From contig NZ_WRXM01000002.1 in assembly GCF_010119205.1 (NCBI RefSeq), forward strand, positions 240,982 to 304,981: a stretch of DNA of 64,000 nt. The letters run 5' to 3'. The notes beneath the pieces are model-generated. The model did no database searches and had not been told where the DNA came from. It was given only the letters and a program-made list of their open reading frames with translations. The position numbers were made by a program, and so were the translations under genes. Every line of letters begins with the position of its first letter. Position 1 is the first letter of the stretch. The stretch comes from Haloarcula limicola. Lineage in GTDB: Archaea; Halobacteriota; Halobacteria; Halobacteriales; Haloarculaceae. This document shows, one piece after another, positions 28,285 to 37,815 of this stretch.

Positions 28285-30555
28285 CTACCAGTCGTCCGGA
28301 GATTTACCTTGCGCTTCGACCCCAACGTCTGCAGTCGCCGTCTCCTCGGTCGCGGCCGCCGAGTCGTCGGCCGCTGAACCGTCGACCGCCGACGACTCGG
28401 CGGCCGAATCGCCGTCTCCCGCCCGCTGGAATTCCAGGACGGCGACGGTCCCGGTCGGGTGGTTGTCCTCGAACCAGACGTTGCCGCCGTAGAGGTCCAT
28501 CATCACGGTGACGAAGTAGAGGCCGAACCCGCCGGCGGTCTGGTTGGGCGTGAGCGAGCGCCGGAACACCGTCGCCTTCAGCTCGTCGCTGATACCGCGC
28601 CCGTCGTCGGCGACGTGGACCTGTACCCAGTCGCCGGCGTCCCGCGTGGTGATCTCGACGTGCGGGTCGCCCGCGTTGTGTTCGAGGGCGTTCTCGACGA
28701 CGCTCGCCAGCACCGCCTCGGCGAGGCCGTTCGCCAGCACCCGCGTCTCGCCCACGTCGAGCGTGATCGTCGCGTCCGGGTAGTCGGCACCGGTCGTCTC
28801 GACCACGCGCCGGACCGCCGCCGAGAGGTCGACCGTCTCGAGTCGCTTCCCCTCGCTCGCGGCCACCGTCTCGTTGATGTCGCGGATGGTCTCGCTCATC
28901 GCCGTGAGCTTCTCGCACCACTGCTCGATGCTGTCGACGTGACGGCGCTGGTCCGGCGGGACGTGCTCGCGGAGGTGTTCTGCGCGCCCACCCACGACCA
29001 GCATGGCGTTTCGGAGCGAGTGACGCAACACGCCGTTGAAGAACTCGATCTGCTCGTTTCGGCGCTCGACGGAGGCCCGGCTCTCGCGAAGTTCGCGCTC
29101 GCGTTCGACCTGTTCGAGGGCGACCTGCGTCGTCCGCGCGAGGATCTCCGCGTACTGCTGGTCCTCCGGGGCGTACGTCTCGCCCTCGGAGCCCACGGCG
29201 ACGACGCCGTGGTCACCGAGGGGCAGCATGAGCGACGTCTCTAAGGGGCCGACGCTTTCGTCGACGAACGACGCGACGCGGCGCTCGCCGCTCTCGTAGG
29301 TCCGCCAGAGGTGGCGGTCCGGCGTCTCCGCCGGGTCGACGTAGAGCAGGTCGTCGTCGACCTGCGCCTCGACGGCGTCGCTGAGAGCCGCCGGTTCGAG
29401 ATGTCCACGCTCGTTACACAGGAACACGCCGGCGGCGTTCTGGTCGAGCGTGCTCGTCGCGAACGCCACGGTCAGCTCCGCGACCGTCTCTCGCTGGTCG
29501 GCCTCGATGAACTCGCGGGTAGCCGCCTGCAGCGCTTCGAGCCGGTCCTGTCGGCGGCGTTGTCCGGTCACGTCCCGAAGGACGACCAATCGGCCGCGGG
29601 CGGTCCCGTGCTGGTCGGTTATCTCGCTCGTCTGCGGGACGTAGTACCGCTGCGTTCCGGGCGCGGCGAACGACTCGCCGCGCTCGATCTGTGCCAGCAA
29701 TCGAGGGTCCTCGTCGGGGAGGTGCGCGCCGTTGAGGTCGTCCCCCAGTTCGGCGGTCGCGGCCGCGTTGTAGTCGATGACCGTCCCCTCGGTGTCGAGC
29801 ACCAGCACGGGGTCGGGCAGTTCGTCGACGAGGAGGTCGCCGGCGAGCGGTGCGACGGTGAGGAAGTCGTAGCGGAACAGCGCGACGCCGACGAGCAGGC
29901 CGTTGAGCGCGAAGGTGAGCGGCGCGGGATTGATCCCCGGGTGCGGCGTCGCGCCGAGGACGAACAGCGCGTGTGCGCCGGCGGTGAGTACCCCACCGGT
30001 GAGCACCGCGAAGGTCTGCTTCCGATAGAGGTTCCGAGAGCGCAACAGGAACTCGCCGAGCAGGGCGTAGCCGGCCCCGATGAGCCCGAACGAGACCGCC
30101 GTCTGTATCGCGTACGCCGTCCCCGTCCGGCCGACGAACAGCGACAGCCCGTTCCGCGTCACCAGCGTGACGTCGGCGACGACGAGCCCGTGTAGCGAGT
30201 TGGTCAGCACCAGCAGGGCGTAGCCGGACGGGAGCAGCAACAGGACGCCCACGCGGACCGGCGTAAGCCACTCCCGTCGGCCGGTGTACGTGAGCGCGAA
30301 GACGACCCAGAGACCGACCATCGCCCCGGAGGTGATCCTGATGAGCAAGAACAGCGTGGCCGCAACCTGCTGGTTGGCCGTGAGTAGCCAGGCGGCATTG
30401 AGAAGGCACCAGCCGCCGGCGGCGACGATGAGCCAACCGAAGGGGACCGCGCCCGAGACCGACCGGTTCCGCCACGCGACGGCGGCGAGACCGAGGCTAC
30501 AGACGCCACCGACGAGGCTCCCGACGACGACCAGCGTCGCGACGTTACCGTCCAT
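28285..30555 (-). CDS. Seven-span sensor histidine kinase with PAS and GAF domains
   Basis: A 756-aa kinase. The N-terminal 220 residues contain seven hydrophobic segments of the HisKA_7TM sensor type. A PAS domain follows (about 240-340; PDPVLVLDTEGTVIDYNAAA), then a GAF-like domain (about 360-500). The H-box is VLRHSLRNAM and the HATPase_c domain shows the N-box ENALEHNAG and G-boxes DDGRGIS and GGFGLYFV. The tail is low-complexity Ala/Ser/Asp. No response regulator is adjacent. ATG 30555 starts at the first membrane span. Confidence 0.9.
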   Translation of the reverse strand: MDGNVATLVVVGSLVGGVCSLGLAAVAWRNRSVSGAVPFGWLIVAAGGWCLLNAAWLLTANQQVAATLFLLIRITSGAMVGLWVVFALTYTGRREWLTPVRVGVLLLLPSGYALLVLTNSLHGLVVADVTLVTRNGLSLFVGRTGTAYAIQTAVSFGLIGAGYALLGEFLLRSRNLYRKQTFAVLTGGVLTAGAHALFVLGATPHPGINPAPLTFALNGLLVGVALFRYDFLTVAPLAGDLLVDELPDPVLVLDTEGTVIDYNAAATAELGDDLNGAHLPDEDPRLLAQIERGESFAAPGTQRYYVPQTSEITDQHGTARGRLVVLRDVTGQRRRQDRLEALQAATREFIEADQRETVAELTVAFATSTLDQNAAGVFLCNERGHLEPAALSDAVEAQVDDDLLYVDPAETPDRHLWRTYESGERRVASFVDESVGPLETSLMLPLGDHGVVAVGSEGETYAPEDQQYAEILARTTQVALEQVERERELRESRASVERRNEQIEFFNGVLRHSLRNAMLVVGGRAEHLREHVPPDQRRHVDSIEQWCEKLTAMSETIRDINETVAASEGKRLETVDLSAAVRRVVETTGADYPDATITLDVGETRVLANGLAEAVLASVVENALEHNAGDPHVEITTRDAGDWVQVHVADDGRGISDELKATVFRRSLTPNQTAGGFGLYFVTVMMDLYGGNVWFEDNHPTGTVAVLEFQRAGDGDSAAESSAVDGSAADDSAAATEETATADVGVEAQGKSPDDW

Positions 30556-30685
30556 GGCTCTCTTTGCCTGTCGGACACCGCTCCGCGTCTTAGCGCTTTG
30601 GGCGGCGTTCTCAATCCTGAGACTGTTTCGCGGGCCGCTGGGGCGGTTCGCTACCTTTTTGATGATACTGGGGAAAATCGCAGGC

Positions 30686-31561
30686 ATGCTGACCGTCCGG
30701 GCGCCGGCCACCAGTGCGAACCTCGGGAGTGGCTTCGACGTCTTCGGCGTCGCGCTGGAGCGCCCGGCGGACGTCGTCCGCCTCTCGAGGGCCGACCGGA
30801 CGACCATCGAGGTGACGGGAGCCGGGAGCCAGTTCATCCCCGAAGACCCGGAGAAGAACACCGTCGGCGCGGTCGCCGACGCGCTCGACGCGCCCGCGCA
30901 CATCGAGATCGACAAGGGCGTCCGGCCGGCGTCGGGACTCGGCTCGTCGGCGGCGAGCGCCGCCGCCGCGGCCGTCGGCCTCAACGAACTGTACGACCGG
31001 GGACACTCCCGCGAGGAGCTGGTGCCCATCGCCGCGAAGGGCGAGGCCGTCGTCTCGGGGGACGCCCACGACGACAACGTCGCCCCCTCGATCATGGGCG
31101 GGTTCACCATCGCCACCGAAGCGGGCGTCCGGCAGGTCGACGCGTCCATCCCATTGGTGGCCTGTCTCCCCGACATCGTCGTGTCGACGCGGGACGCCCG
31201 CCGGGTCGTCCCCGAGACGGCCCGGGTCGAGCAGCTGGTCGAGACCGTCGGCAACGCCGCCACGCTCACGACCGGGATGCACCGCGACGACCCCGAACTC
31301 GTCGGCGAGGGGATGCACGACACGGTGGTCACGCCCTCGCGGGCGAAACTCATCGACGGCTACGAGGAGGTCAGAGAGGCGGCGCTCTCGGCCGGCGCGA
31401 CCGGCGTCACCATCTCCGGGGCCGGGCCGACGGTCATCGCCGCCTGCGAGGAAACGCGCCAGCGAGCCATCGCCAGCACGATGCTCGACACCTTCGGCGA
31501 CCGCGGTATCGACGCCCGCGTCTACCAGACCCGTATCGGCCGCGGCGCGCGGGTTTTCTGA
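30686..31561 (+). CDS. thrB: Homoserine kinase
   Basis: GHMP-family kinase that phosphorylates homoserine in threonine synthesis. N-terminal VRAPATSANLGSGFD, ATP loop VRPASGLGSSAASAAAAAVG (about residues 75-95) and C-terminal ISGAGPTVIA are diagnostic. 291 aa is standard. A TTTTTGAT element about 35 bp upstream of the ATG could serve as the TATA box. Confidence 0.93.
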   Translation: MLTVRAPATSANLGSGFDVFGVALERPADVVRLSRADRTTIEVTGAGSQFIPEDPEKNTVGAVADALDAPAHIEIDKGVRPASGLGSSAASAAAAAVGLNELYDRGHSREELVPIAAKGEAVVSGDAHDDNVAPSIMGGFTIATEAGVRQVDASIPLVACLPDIVVSTRDARRVVPETARVEQLVETVGNAATLTTGMHRDDPELVGEGMHDTVVTPSRAKLIDGYEEVREAALSAGATGVTISGAGPTVIAACEETRQRAIASTMLDTFGDRGIDARVYQTRIGRGARVF

Positions 31562-31594
31562 TTCGAATCGCCGGCCGACCGTCCGGCGAACCGG

Positions 31595-31810
31595 CTATCG
31601 CAGTCCCAGGTCCCGCTCGGTCGGCGTCACCTCGACGGCCGTCCCGCAGTCCGGACACGCGTCCATCTCGTCGACGATGAACGTCTTCTCGCAGTCCGGG
31701 CAGGTCCGAAGCGCCGTCGTCGCCCAGTCCGGCGAGTTCGACGACTGACCGGACGCGGGGTCATCCCGTGAGAACGCCGCTCTGAGCCGGCGGAGAAAGT
31801 TGAGTCGCAT
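31595..31810 (-). CDS. Zinc-ribbon microprotein
   Basis: A 71-aa protein with two CPDC knuckles 17 residues apart (TCPDCEKTF and ACPDCGTAV), preceded by a basic N-terminal helix (MRLNFLRRLRAAF). Widely found next to housekeeping genes in haloarchaea; the binding partner is unknown. Confidence 0.72.
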   Translation of the reverse strand: MRLNFLRRLRAAFSRDDPASGQSSNSPDWATTALRTCPDCEKTFIVDEMDACPDCGTAVEVTPTERDLGLR

Positions 31811-31963
31811 TGTCCCTCCTCTCTCAGTCGGGGGAATATGTCTTATGGCCGACCAGTCGAACGGTCACGTTTTGCCGACGCTCGGCTCGTCTGCCGAGCA
31901 CCGCCCCCGTTCGACGGGCCACGTCGGGGCAGGCTCTTTGTAGTACCCCCTCGGAGCATCGGC

Positions 31964-32938
31964 ATGGACTACACGGTCGTTCTCTCCGATAACAAGACGG
32001 TCGACCCGACGACGCAGTCGGAGATCCTGGAGGCCGCGGGCGCGACGATCGAACTCCTCGACGAGAAGACCGAGTCGACGGTCGCCGACGCCGTCCGGGG
32101 CGCGGACGGGATCATCGTCGACGCGGGCACGCCCGTCACCGAAGCGGTCCTCGCGGGGACCGAGACGCTCCGGGTCGTCGGACGGGCGGGTATCGGCGTC
32201 GACAACATCGACGTGGACGCGGCCGCCGAACACGGGATTACCGTCGTGAACGTCCCCGACTACTGCCTCGACGAGGTGTCGACCCACGCGCTCTCGCTGC
32301 TGCTCGCCTGCGTCCGAGCGGTCCCGCACTACGACCGGGAGGTCAAGGGCGGGACGTGGGACTGGTCGACCGGCCAGCCGCTCCATCGGATGTCGGGTCG
32401 CACGCTCGGTCTCGCCGGGTTCGGACGCATCGCTCGCCGCCTCGCGTCGAAGCTCCGCGCGTACCGACTCGACGTCGTCGCGCAGGACCCGAACGTCGAC
32501 GCGGCGACGATGGAGGACTACGGCGTCGAGAAGGTCGACTTCGGCGGACTCCTCGACCGCTCGGACTTCCTCTCGGTCCACACGCCGCTGTTCGAGGAGA
32601 CCCGCCATCTGTTCTCGACCGAGGAGTTCGAACGCATGCGCGACGACGCCGTCGTCGTCAACACGTCGCGCGGACCCGTCATCGACGAGGACGCGCTGGT
32701 CGCGGCGCTCGACGACGGCGAGATAGCGAAAGCGGGGCTCGACGTGCTCGACAGCGAGCCGCCGTCCCCGGACAACCCGCTGTTCGACCGAGAGGACGTG
32801 GTTCTCACGCCACACGTCGGCTGGTACTCCGAGGAGAGCCGCTCGGACCTCTCCCGGGGCGTCGCCAGCGACGTCGCGGCCGTCCTCCGCGGGGAGTCCC
32901 CGTCGAACCCGGTCGACCCCGAGACGCCGTGGCTCTGA
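31964..32938 (+). CDS. D-isomer-specific 2-hydroxyacid dehydrogenase (SerA/CtBP-like)
   Basis: A 324-aa NAD-dependent dehydrogenase: NAD motif LGLAGFGRIARRLA (about residues 147-160), catalytic Arg in VNTSRGPVIDE, Glu in DVLDSEP and His in TPHVGWYS. It has no C-terminal ACT domain, so it is not a full-length phosphoglycerate dehydrogenase. The exact substrate is undetermined. ATG 31964 was chosen because it lies directly before the substrate-domain strand (MDYTVVLSDN). Confidence 0.88.
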   Translation: MDYTVVLSDNKTVDPTTQSEILEAAGATIELLDEKTESTVADAVRGADGIIVDAGTPVTEAVLAGTETLRVVGRAGIGVDNIDVDAAAEHGITVVNVPDYCLDEVSTHALSLLLACVRAVPHYDREVKGGTWDWSTGQPLHRMSGRTLGLAGFGRIARRLASKLRAYRLDVVAQDPNVDAATMEDYGVEKVDFGGLLDRSDFLSVHTPLFEETRHLFSTEEFERMRDDAVVVNTSRGPVIDEDALVAALDDGEIAKAGLDVLDSEPPSPDNPLFDREDVVLTPHVGWYSEESRSDLSRGVASDVAAVLRGESPSNPVDPETPWL

Positions 32939-32969
32939 GGGCCTCGACAGCGTCGGTCGAGCCGGTCGC

Positions 32970-33422
32970 CTAGCCGCCCTGGACGTACTCGTTGCGCGCG
33001 TCGTTGAGCACTTCCTCGGCGTGTCCCGACGGGTCGGAGAGCTCGGGGTCGTACACCGCCTTCACCTCGCCGTCGGCGAGGACGAACGTCCGCCGGTCGG
33101 TGCGGCCCTCGCTCGTGTCCAGTCCGAACGCCTCGGCGACGGTGCCCTCGGGGTCCGCGAGCAAGTCGAACAGCAGTCCCTCCTCCTCGGCGAACTCCTC
33201 GTGGGTCGGCACGTCGTCCATCGAGACGCCGTAGACGGTGATGCCGCCCTCGCGGAACTCCGGGAGGACCTCCTGGAAGTCGCGGGCCTGGATGGTACAC
33301 CCGCCGGTGAAGTCCTCCGGGTAGAAGTAGACGACCGTCGGGGCCGAGAAGTCGGGGCTGACCGTCTCACCGTGCTGATTCTGTGCGCTGATTTCGGGAG
33401 CCGAGTCCCCTGCGTCGAGCAT
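32970..33422 (-). CDS. bcp: Peroxiredoxin, Bcp/PrxQ type
   Basis: Thiol peroxidase of 150 aa. The active-site loop [14 protein letters not shown] places the peroxidatic Cys at about residue 42 after the PxxxT-like motif. The usual second Cys five residues later is absent here, which points to a 1-Cys mechanism or a distant resolving Cys. It converges with the dehydrogenase gene. Confidence 0.9.
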   Translation of the reverse strand: MLDAGDSAPEISAQNQHGETVSPDFSAPTVVYFYPEDFTGGCTIQARDFQEVLPEFREGGITVYGVSMDDVPTHEEFAEEEGLLFDLLADPEGTVAEAFGLDTSEGRTDRRTFVLADGEVKAVYDPELSDPSGHAEEVLNDARNEYVQGG

Positions 33423-33532
33423 GCCCTAGCGTGGGTCGCGTCGAGTTTACCGGTTTGGGTCCCGGAGACCGAAACCGCCCCGCCGAATCGCGTTTGGACA
33501 ACCATTTAACGCGCGCCGCAGAACTCGCGAGC

Positions 33533-34183
33533 ATGCCGAACCCACGAATCCTGATTCTCGGGCCGCCGGGAGCCGGTAAGGGGACCCAGAGCGCGAACCT
33601 CGCCGAGGAGTACGACGTGGAACACGTCACGACCGGCGACGCGCTCCGGAACAACAAGGACATGGACATCAGCGACATGGACACGGAGTACGACACGCCC
33701 CGCGAGTACATGGAAGCCGGCGACCTGGTGCCCGACGACGTGGTCAACGCCATCGTCGAGGAAGCCCTTTCAGAGGCTGACGGGTTCGTCCTCGACGGCT
33801 ACCCGCGCAATCTCGATCAGGCCGAGGAACTCGAAGGGATGACCGACCTCGACGTGATTCTCTCGCTGGAAGTCCCCCGCGAGGAACTCGTCGAGCGCCT
33901 GACCGGCCGCCGGGTCTGTGACGACTGCGGTGCGAACTACCACGTCGAGTTCAACCCGCCCGAGGAGGAGGGCGTCTGCGACGAGTGCGGCGGCGAGCTC
34001 ATCCAGCGCGACGACGACAACGAGGAGTCGGTGCGCAACCGACTGGACGTCTTCGAGGAGAACACCGCGCCCGTCATCGACCACTACGAGAACAACGAGT
34101 CCTTCGTCATCATCGACGGCGAGCAGCCCCCCGATGAGGTCTGGGACGACATCGAGACCGCGGTCGACGCCCGCGTAGAATAA
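33533..34183 (+). CDS. adk: Adenylate kinase
   Basis: Interconverts AMP, ADP and ATP. P-loop [10 protein letters not shown] (residues 10-19), AMP-binding DGYPRN, and a long LID domain with a four-Cys zinc site (CDDCGANYH ... CDECGG). 216 aa. First gene of the conserved rightward cluster adk / DUF106 / cmk / cbf5. Confidence 0.96.
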   Translation: MPNPRILILGPPGAGKGTQSANLAEEYDVEHVTTGDALRNNKDMDISDMDTEYDTPREYMEAGDLVPDDVVNAIVEEALSEADGFVLDGYPRNLDQAEELEGMTDLDVILSLEVPREELVERLTGRRVCDDCGANYHVEFNPPEEEGVCDECGGELIQRDDDNEESVRNRLDVFEENTAPVIDHYENNESFVIIDGEQPPDEVWDDIETAVDARVE

Positions 34184-34217
34184 ACGTTGATAAGCCGTCA
34201 TCGCTGAACACAGTACA

Positions 34218-35111
34218 ATGGCACGCACCGCGCCGAAGGTAGACCGACTCGCCGACGAAGGCGAAGCGATGACCGACGCGCTCGCGACGGTCCTCTCGGT
34301 CGCCGAGGAGAAGGGCACCGTCACGTGGAGTGACGTCAGCGACGACCTCACGAGCGGCGAGTGGGGCCGACTCATCGAATCCGGCCTGCTCATCGACGCC
34401 GACGGCGAGGGGTTCGTCGTCGACGACCCCGAGGGCGTCCGCGAGGCGCTCGAGGAGTCGGACCCCGAACCGGCCGAGGACGACGACGACGGGGGCTGGA
34501 GCACGTGGGACAAACTCGCCGGGCTCGCGACGCTCGGCCTGTTCGCCGGCTACTCGCTGACTTCGGTCCGCGACGCCATCGGCGGCGTCATCGACATCGG
34601 ACTGGGACCACTCGCCGAAATCCTCCCGTTCTACGTCGTCATTCTCGTCCTGGCGGTCTTCACCGGCACCACGTCCTCGATTCTGCAGGACCAGCTGATG
34701 GACATGGACGGGATGCAGGACAGTCAAGAACAGATCAAAGACATCCAGAACCGCCTCGAAGACGCCAAGGAACGCGGCGACGACGAGGCCGTCGAGCGCA
34801 TCGAGCAGGAGCAGATGGAGGCAATGACCGAGCAGATGGGGTCGATGTTCGCCATGTTCCGCCCGATGGTCTGGATCATGCTCATCAACATCCCCGTCTT
34901 CCTCTGGATCTACTGGATGGTGTTCGGCACCGGGATGACCGTCGAGGCACCGGTCATGACGTTCCCCATTCTCGGCGAAGTCCAGAGTTGGCAGGAGGGC
35001 GTCGCCGGACCGATGCAGGCGTGGATCGTCTGGTACTTCCTCTGTTCCATCTCGTTCACCCAGATCATCCGAAAGGCGCTCAACGTCGAGACCAGCCCGA
35101 CCGCGAGCTAA
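34218..35111 (+). CDS. DUF106 membrane insertase (Oxa1/EMC3 superfamily)
   Basis: A 297-aa archaeal relative of YidC/Oxa1/EMC3. An N-terminal soluble region (about 1-95, with a winged-helix-like start) precedes three membrane spans (about 130-155, 215-240, 265-285). A long charged coiled coil lies between spans 1 and 2 (QEQIKDIQNRLEDAKERGDDEAV), which is diagnostic. It probably helps insert membrane proteins and sits, as usual in archaea, between adk and cmk. Confidence 0.9.
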   Translation: MARTAPKVDRLADEGEAMTDALATVLSVAEEKGTVTWSDVSDDLTSGEWGRLIESGLLIDADGEGFVVDDPEGVREALEESDPEPAEDDDDGGWSTWDKLAGLATLGLFAGYSLTSVRDAIGGVIDIGLGPLAEILPFYVVILVLAVFTGTTSSILQDQLMDMDGMQDSQEQIKDIQNRLEDAKERGDDEAVERIEQEQMEAMTEQMGSMFAMFRPMVWIMLINIPVFLWIYWMVFGTGMTVEAPVMTFPILGEVQSWQEGVAGPMQAWIVWYFLCSISFTQIIRKALNVETSPTAS

Positions 35112-35199
35112 CCCGCGACCGGGTCAATCGCCGCTTTCGCGACCGCCCGTGGCCGCGTGAAGACACAACTCCTTTTATCGCCTCCCTCGGAGAACGACC

Positions 35200-35778
35200 A
35201 TGTTGATCACCGTCTCCGGCCCGGCTGGGAGCGGCAAGAGCACGCTCGCCAAGAGCCTGGCCGACGCGCTCTCCTACGACCACGTCAGCGGCGGGGACAT
35301 CTTCCGCTCGCTGGCCGAGGAGCGGGGGATGACGCCGCTGGAACTGAACAAGGCCGCAGAAGAGGACGACCAGATCGACCGCGACCTGGACTGCCGCCTG
35401 CGTGATATCGCCGCCGAGCGCGACGACCTCGTGCTCGAATCGCGGCTCGCGGGCTGGATGGCCGGTGAGTACGCCGACATCAAACTCTGGCTCACCGCGC
35501 CGTTAGACGTCCGCGCCGACCGCATCGCCCAGCGGGAGAACAAGCCATTCGAACAGGCCCGCGCCGAGACCCAAGAGCGCGGCCAGAGCGAGGCCCAACG
35601 GTACAACGACTACTACGACATCAACTTCGACGACCTCTCTATCTACGACCTCTCGGTCAACACCGCCCGCTGGGACCCGCAGGGCGTCCTGAGCGTGACG
35701 CTCCACGCCATCGACTCCTACCGCGCCGACGGCGACGAGGGGAAAGCCCCCATCGAGAACATCCGGTACGAGTTCTGA
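35200..35778 (+). CDS. cmk: Archaeal cytidylate kinase
   Basis: A 192-aa kinase that converts CMP to CDP: P-loop [32 protein letters not shown] after it, and [13 protein letters not shown]-like motif. The archaeal short form lacks the large bacterial insert. It starts 88 bp after the DUF106 gene and is followed by cbf5 with a 2-bp gap. Confidence 0.93.
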   Translation: MLITVSGPAGSGKSTLAKSLADALSYDHVSGGDIFRSLAEERGMTPLELNKAAEEDDQIDRDLDCRLRDIAAERDDLVLESRLAGWMAGEYADIKLWLTAPLDVRADRIAQRENKPFEQARAETQERGQSEAQRYNDYYDINFDDLSIYDLSVNTARWDPQGVLSVTLHAIDSYRADGDEGKAPIENIRYEF

Positions 35779-35780
35779 CC

Positions 35781-36674
35781 ATGCCCCTCCGTGGCCCACC
35801 CGGAGAGCGAGAGCCCGATTCCCTCCAGTCGTTCGGCGTCGTCAACCTCGATAAACCGCCCGGACCGTCCGCCCACCAGGTCGCCGCGTGGGTCCGCGAC
35901 GCCACCGGACAGGACCGCGTGGCCCACGGCGGCACGCTCGACCCGAAGGTCACCGGCTGCCTCCCGATCCTGCTGGGCGACGCCGCGCGGGCGGCCCGCG
36001 TCTTCGACGACGCCGTCAAGGAGTACGTCGCCGTCCTCGAACTCCACGGCGACGCCCCGGCGGACTTCGAGACGGTCGTCGCCGAGTTCGAGGGCGAGAT
36101 CTACCAGAAACCGCCCCGGAAGAGCGCCGTCAAACGACAGCTACGCACTCGCACCATTCACGCCCTCGACGTCCTCGAACGGGAGGACCGCCGCGCGCTC
36201 CTGCGCGTCCGCTGTGCGTCGGGCACCTACGTCCGGAAGCTCTGTCACGACATCGGGCTGGCGCTCGGCACCGGCGCGCACATGGGCGACCTCCGCCGCA
36301 CCGCCACGGGCACCTTCGACGATAGCAACCTCGTGACGATGCACGACCTCGTGGACGCGCTGGCCTTCGCCGAGGAAGACGGCGACACGGCCCCGCTTCG
36401 CGAGGCCATCCAGCCCGCCGAACGCGCGCTCGTCCACCTGCCGCGGGTGACTATCGCCCCCAGCGCCGCCCGCGAAGTCGCCGACGGCGCGTCGGTGTTC
36501 GCCCCCGGCGTCATCGACGCGTCCCCGGCCGAGATCGGCGACGCCGCTCTCGAACGAGAGTCGCTCGTCGCCTGCTACACCCCGGACGGGGCGGCCGTCT
36601 GTCTCGGCACGCTGGTCGGCGACCCCGACGCCGACAGCGGCACCGTCGTCGCCCTCGAACGCGTGCTGGTCTGA
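35781..36674 (+). CDS. truB: tRNA/rRNA pseudouridine synthase Cbf5/TruB
   Basis: Catalytic subunit of the archaeal H/ACA guide-RNA complex; also makes psi55 in tRNA. Catalytic Asp in HGGTLDPKVTG (about residue 54), KSAVKRQLRTR, SGTYVRKLCHDIG, and a C-terminal PUA domain (about 215-297). 297 aa is typical for archaeal Cbf5. The tRNA-Pro gene follows it. Confidence 0.94.
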   Translation: MPLRGPPGEREPDSLQSFGVVNLDKPPGPSAHQVAAWVRDATGQDRVAHGGTLDPKVTGCLPILLGDAARAARVFDDAVKEYVAVLELHGDAPADFETVVAEFEGEIYQKPPRKSAVKRQLRTRTIHALDVLEREDRRALLRVRCASGTYVRKLCHDIGLALGTGAHMGDLRRTATGTFDDSNLVTMHDLVDALAFAEEDGDTAPLREAIQPAERALVHLPRVTIAPSAAREVADGASVFAPGVIDASPAEIGDAALERESLVACYTPDGAAVCLGTLVGDPDADSGTVVALERVLV

Positions 36675-36714
36675 CCCCGACACACCGGCCCACGGCGCCG
36701 GCGAAGCGAAGCCC

Positions 36715-36724
36715 TTAATTAAAA
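36715..36724 (+). promoter_or_regulatory. Box A/TATA of tRNA-Pro
   Basis: TTAATTAAAA is centred about 26 bp before the first base of tRNA-Pro, the normal archaeal spacing. Confidence 0.6.
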
Positions 36725-36745
36725 CACCCCCCTCCTCCCGAGTGC

Positions 36746-36816
36746 GGGACCGTGGGGTAGCGGTATCCTCGGCGCATGGGGTGCGTCGGACCTGAGTTCG
36801 AATCTCGGCGGTCCCA
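36746..36816 (+). tRNA. tRNA-Pro (anticodon GGG)
   Basis: A 71-nt cloverleaf: acceptor GGGACCG pairs with CGGTCCC, discriminator A at 36816, anticodon loop ATGGGGT with GGG at 36778-36780 on a GGCGC/GCGTC stem, and T-loop GTTCGAATC. No CCA is encoded and no intron is seen. The last 13 nt are the attachment site of the element that follows, and they are repeated at 63749-63761, so the tRNA stays intact. Confidence 0.93.
36804..36816. other. attL: 3' end of tRNA-Pro
   Basis: CTCGGCGGTCCCA, the T-arm/acceptor end of the tRNA, is repeated exactly at 63749-63761 in the same orientation. Confidence 0.8.
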
Positions 36817-36877
36817 CTCAATTTCTACCCGGATGGAAATTACGCGACGCACAGAGCTACTGCAACCAAATTCCTGA

Positions 36878-36896
36878 TTACTGCCAAGTGCAGTAA
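36878..36896. promoter_or_regulatory. Inverted repeat at the promoter of the first element operon
   Basis: TTACTGC-caagt-GCAGTAA (perfect 7-bp arms) with another half-site TACTGCA at 36858-36864. A CTTTAAG TATA-like element follows at about 36904, 17-23 bp before the GTG at 36927. It is a likely repressor site for the rightward operon. Confidence 0.45.
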
Positions 36897-36926
36897 ACAC
36901 CCGTCTTTAAGTGCGAGGTGGTCGGC

Positions 36927-37046
36927 GTGAGTTCCGACACCTCCGAGACGGAGGTAACCCCACTCGTCTGCGAGTTCTGCGGGTTCCCGATTACCGACGC
37001 GCAACAGCGCTGCCCGGCCCTCGACGACGGGAGGTGCTATCCCTAA
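36927..37046 (+). CDS. Zinc-finger microprotein, 39 aa
   Basis: Starts GTG and reads VSSDTSETEVTPLVCEFCGF... with CEFC and two later Cys (QRCPALDDGRCYP), a treble-clef-like spacing. I recall near-identical microproteins at the same place in other haloarchaeal integrated elements. Its stop overlaps the next ATG (TAATG), so it leads the operon. Function unknown; DNA or RNA binding is the usual guess for such proteins. Confidence 0.6.
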   Translation: MSSDTSETEVTPLVCEFCGFPITDAQQRCPALDDGRCYP

Positions 37047-37252
37047 TGCCGTCCTGCGACAACTGCGGAGCGCACGTCTCCGCGGACTACCACCGCGTTC
37101 GAGCGGGTAACGACGGCAAACTCCGCGCCTGTCCCGACTGTACGAACCCGGCGACCCGCCAGCGCGACGCTGCTGGCGTTTCCTCAGCGTACGCCGTTCG
37201 GAGCGACGAGAGAGGACAGTCTATCGCCACCGACGGAGGTGATGACACGTGA
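37046..37252 (+). CDS. Zinc-ribbon microprotein (DUF7563-like)
   Basis: A 68-aa protein: MPSCDNCGAHVSADYHRV then RACPDCTNPATRQRD gives two Cys pairs 20 or so residues apart, with a disordered tail. The opening matches a haloarchaeal family found mainly in mobile elements (DUF7563, from memory). It overlaps both neighbours, by TAATG before and GTGA after. Confidence 0.68.
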   Translation: MPSCDNCGAHVSADYHRVRAGNDGKLRACPDCTNPATRQRDAAGVSSAYAVRSDERGQSIATDGGDDT

Positions 37253-37587
37253 CGACCGACGTGACGCTGGAGACGCCGTGTCTCGCAGATACCTGCTGGC
37301 AGCGCACTGCTGTCGACTCCGGTCGCGTCGAGAATTTCGACCTCTGCCAGCAGTGCTTCCCGAACGGCTGGGACGACGTCACCGAGGAGATCGAGACGTT
37401 CCTCTACAGCTACCGGAACGGCTCGAAGCTCCACCGAAGCGTCGACTACGACGGCGAAACCGACTTCTCGATGTTCGGTCCGAACAGTGGTGATAACGGG
37501 CTGGCCGCGAAGCTCGAAGACCCCGAGTTCGAGCCCGACTACGAGTTCGAGTGGGATCGTCAGCAGGACAGCGAGGAGGTGGCGTAG
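37249..37587 (+). CDS. Acidic cysteine-containing protein of the early operon
   Basis: A 112-aa protein from GTG 37249, preceded by a strong GGAGGTGAT ribosome site. The N-terminal half has four Cys (ETPCLADTCWQ ... FDLCQQCFPNGW) that probably bind zinc; the C-terminal half is acidic. Unknown function. Confidence 0.62.
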   Translation: MTTDVTLETPCLADTCWQRTAVDSGRVENFDLCQQCFPNGWDDVTEEIETFLYSYRNGSKLHRSVDYDGETDFSMFGPNSGDNGLAAKLEDPEFEPDYEFEWDRQQDSEEVA

Positions 37588-37815
37588 ATGGTCTCGCACA
37601 ACGACGTCTGTGAGTCCTGTGGTGCCGTCGATCGGACCACGGAGGTTCGCTGGCCCGACGGTGTCACCCGCAAGATGTGCGTCCCCTGCGAGCGGCGCTG
37701 GATGATAATCTGGCGTCACTTCTGCGAGATTCAGCCTCAGCAGGCCAACCGTGTCAGGGCGGCCGCAAACCGTGCTGGTCGAGCACGTCCAGACAGCGGG
37801 GAGGCAGATGACTAA
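37588..37815 (+). CDS. Zinc-finger microprotein, 75 aa
   Basis: MVSHNDVCESCGAVDRTTEVRWPDGVTRKMCVPCERRW shows a CxxC ... CxxC ribbon, followed by a basic helix (NRVRAAANRAGRAR) that could contact nucleic acid. It starts immediately after the previous stop and its own stop overlaps the next ATG. Confidence 0.62.
   Translation: MVSHNDVCESCGAVDRTTEVRWPDGVTRKMCVPCERRWMIIWRHFCEIQPQQANRVRAAANRAGRARPDSGEADD

Noticed and set aside
37249-37815. Reading the zinc microproteins as fragments of one broken larger gene
   Set aside because: Each has its own start and stop overlap, a ribosome site or coupling, and a self-contained CxxC pattern, so they look like intact small genes.
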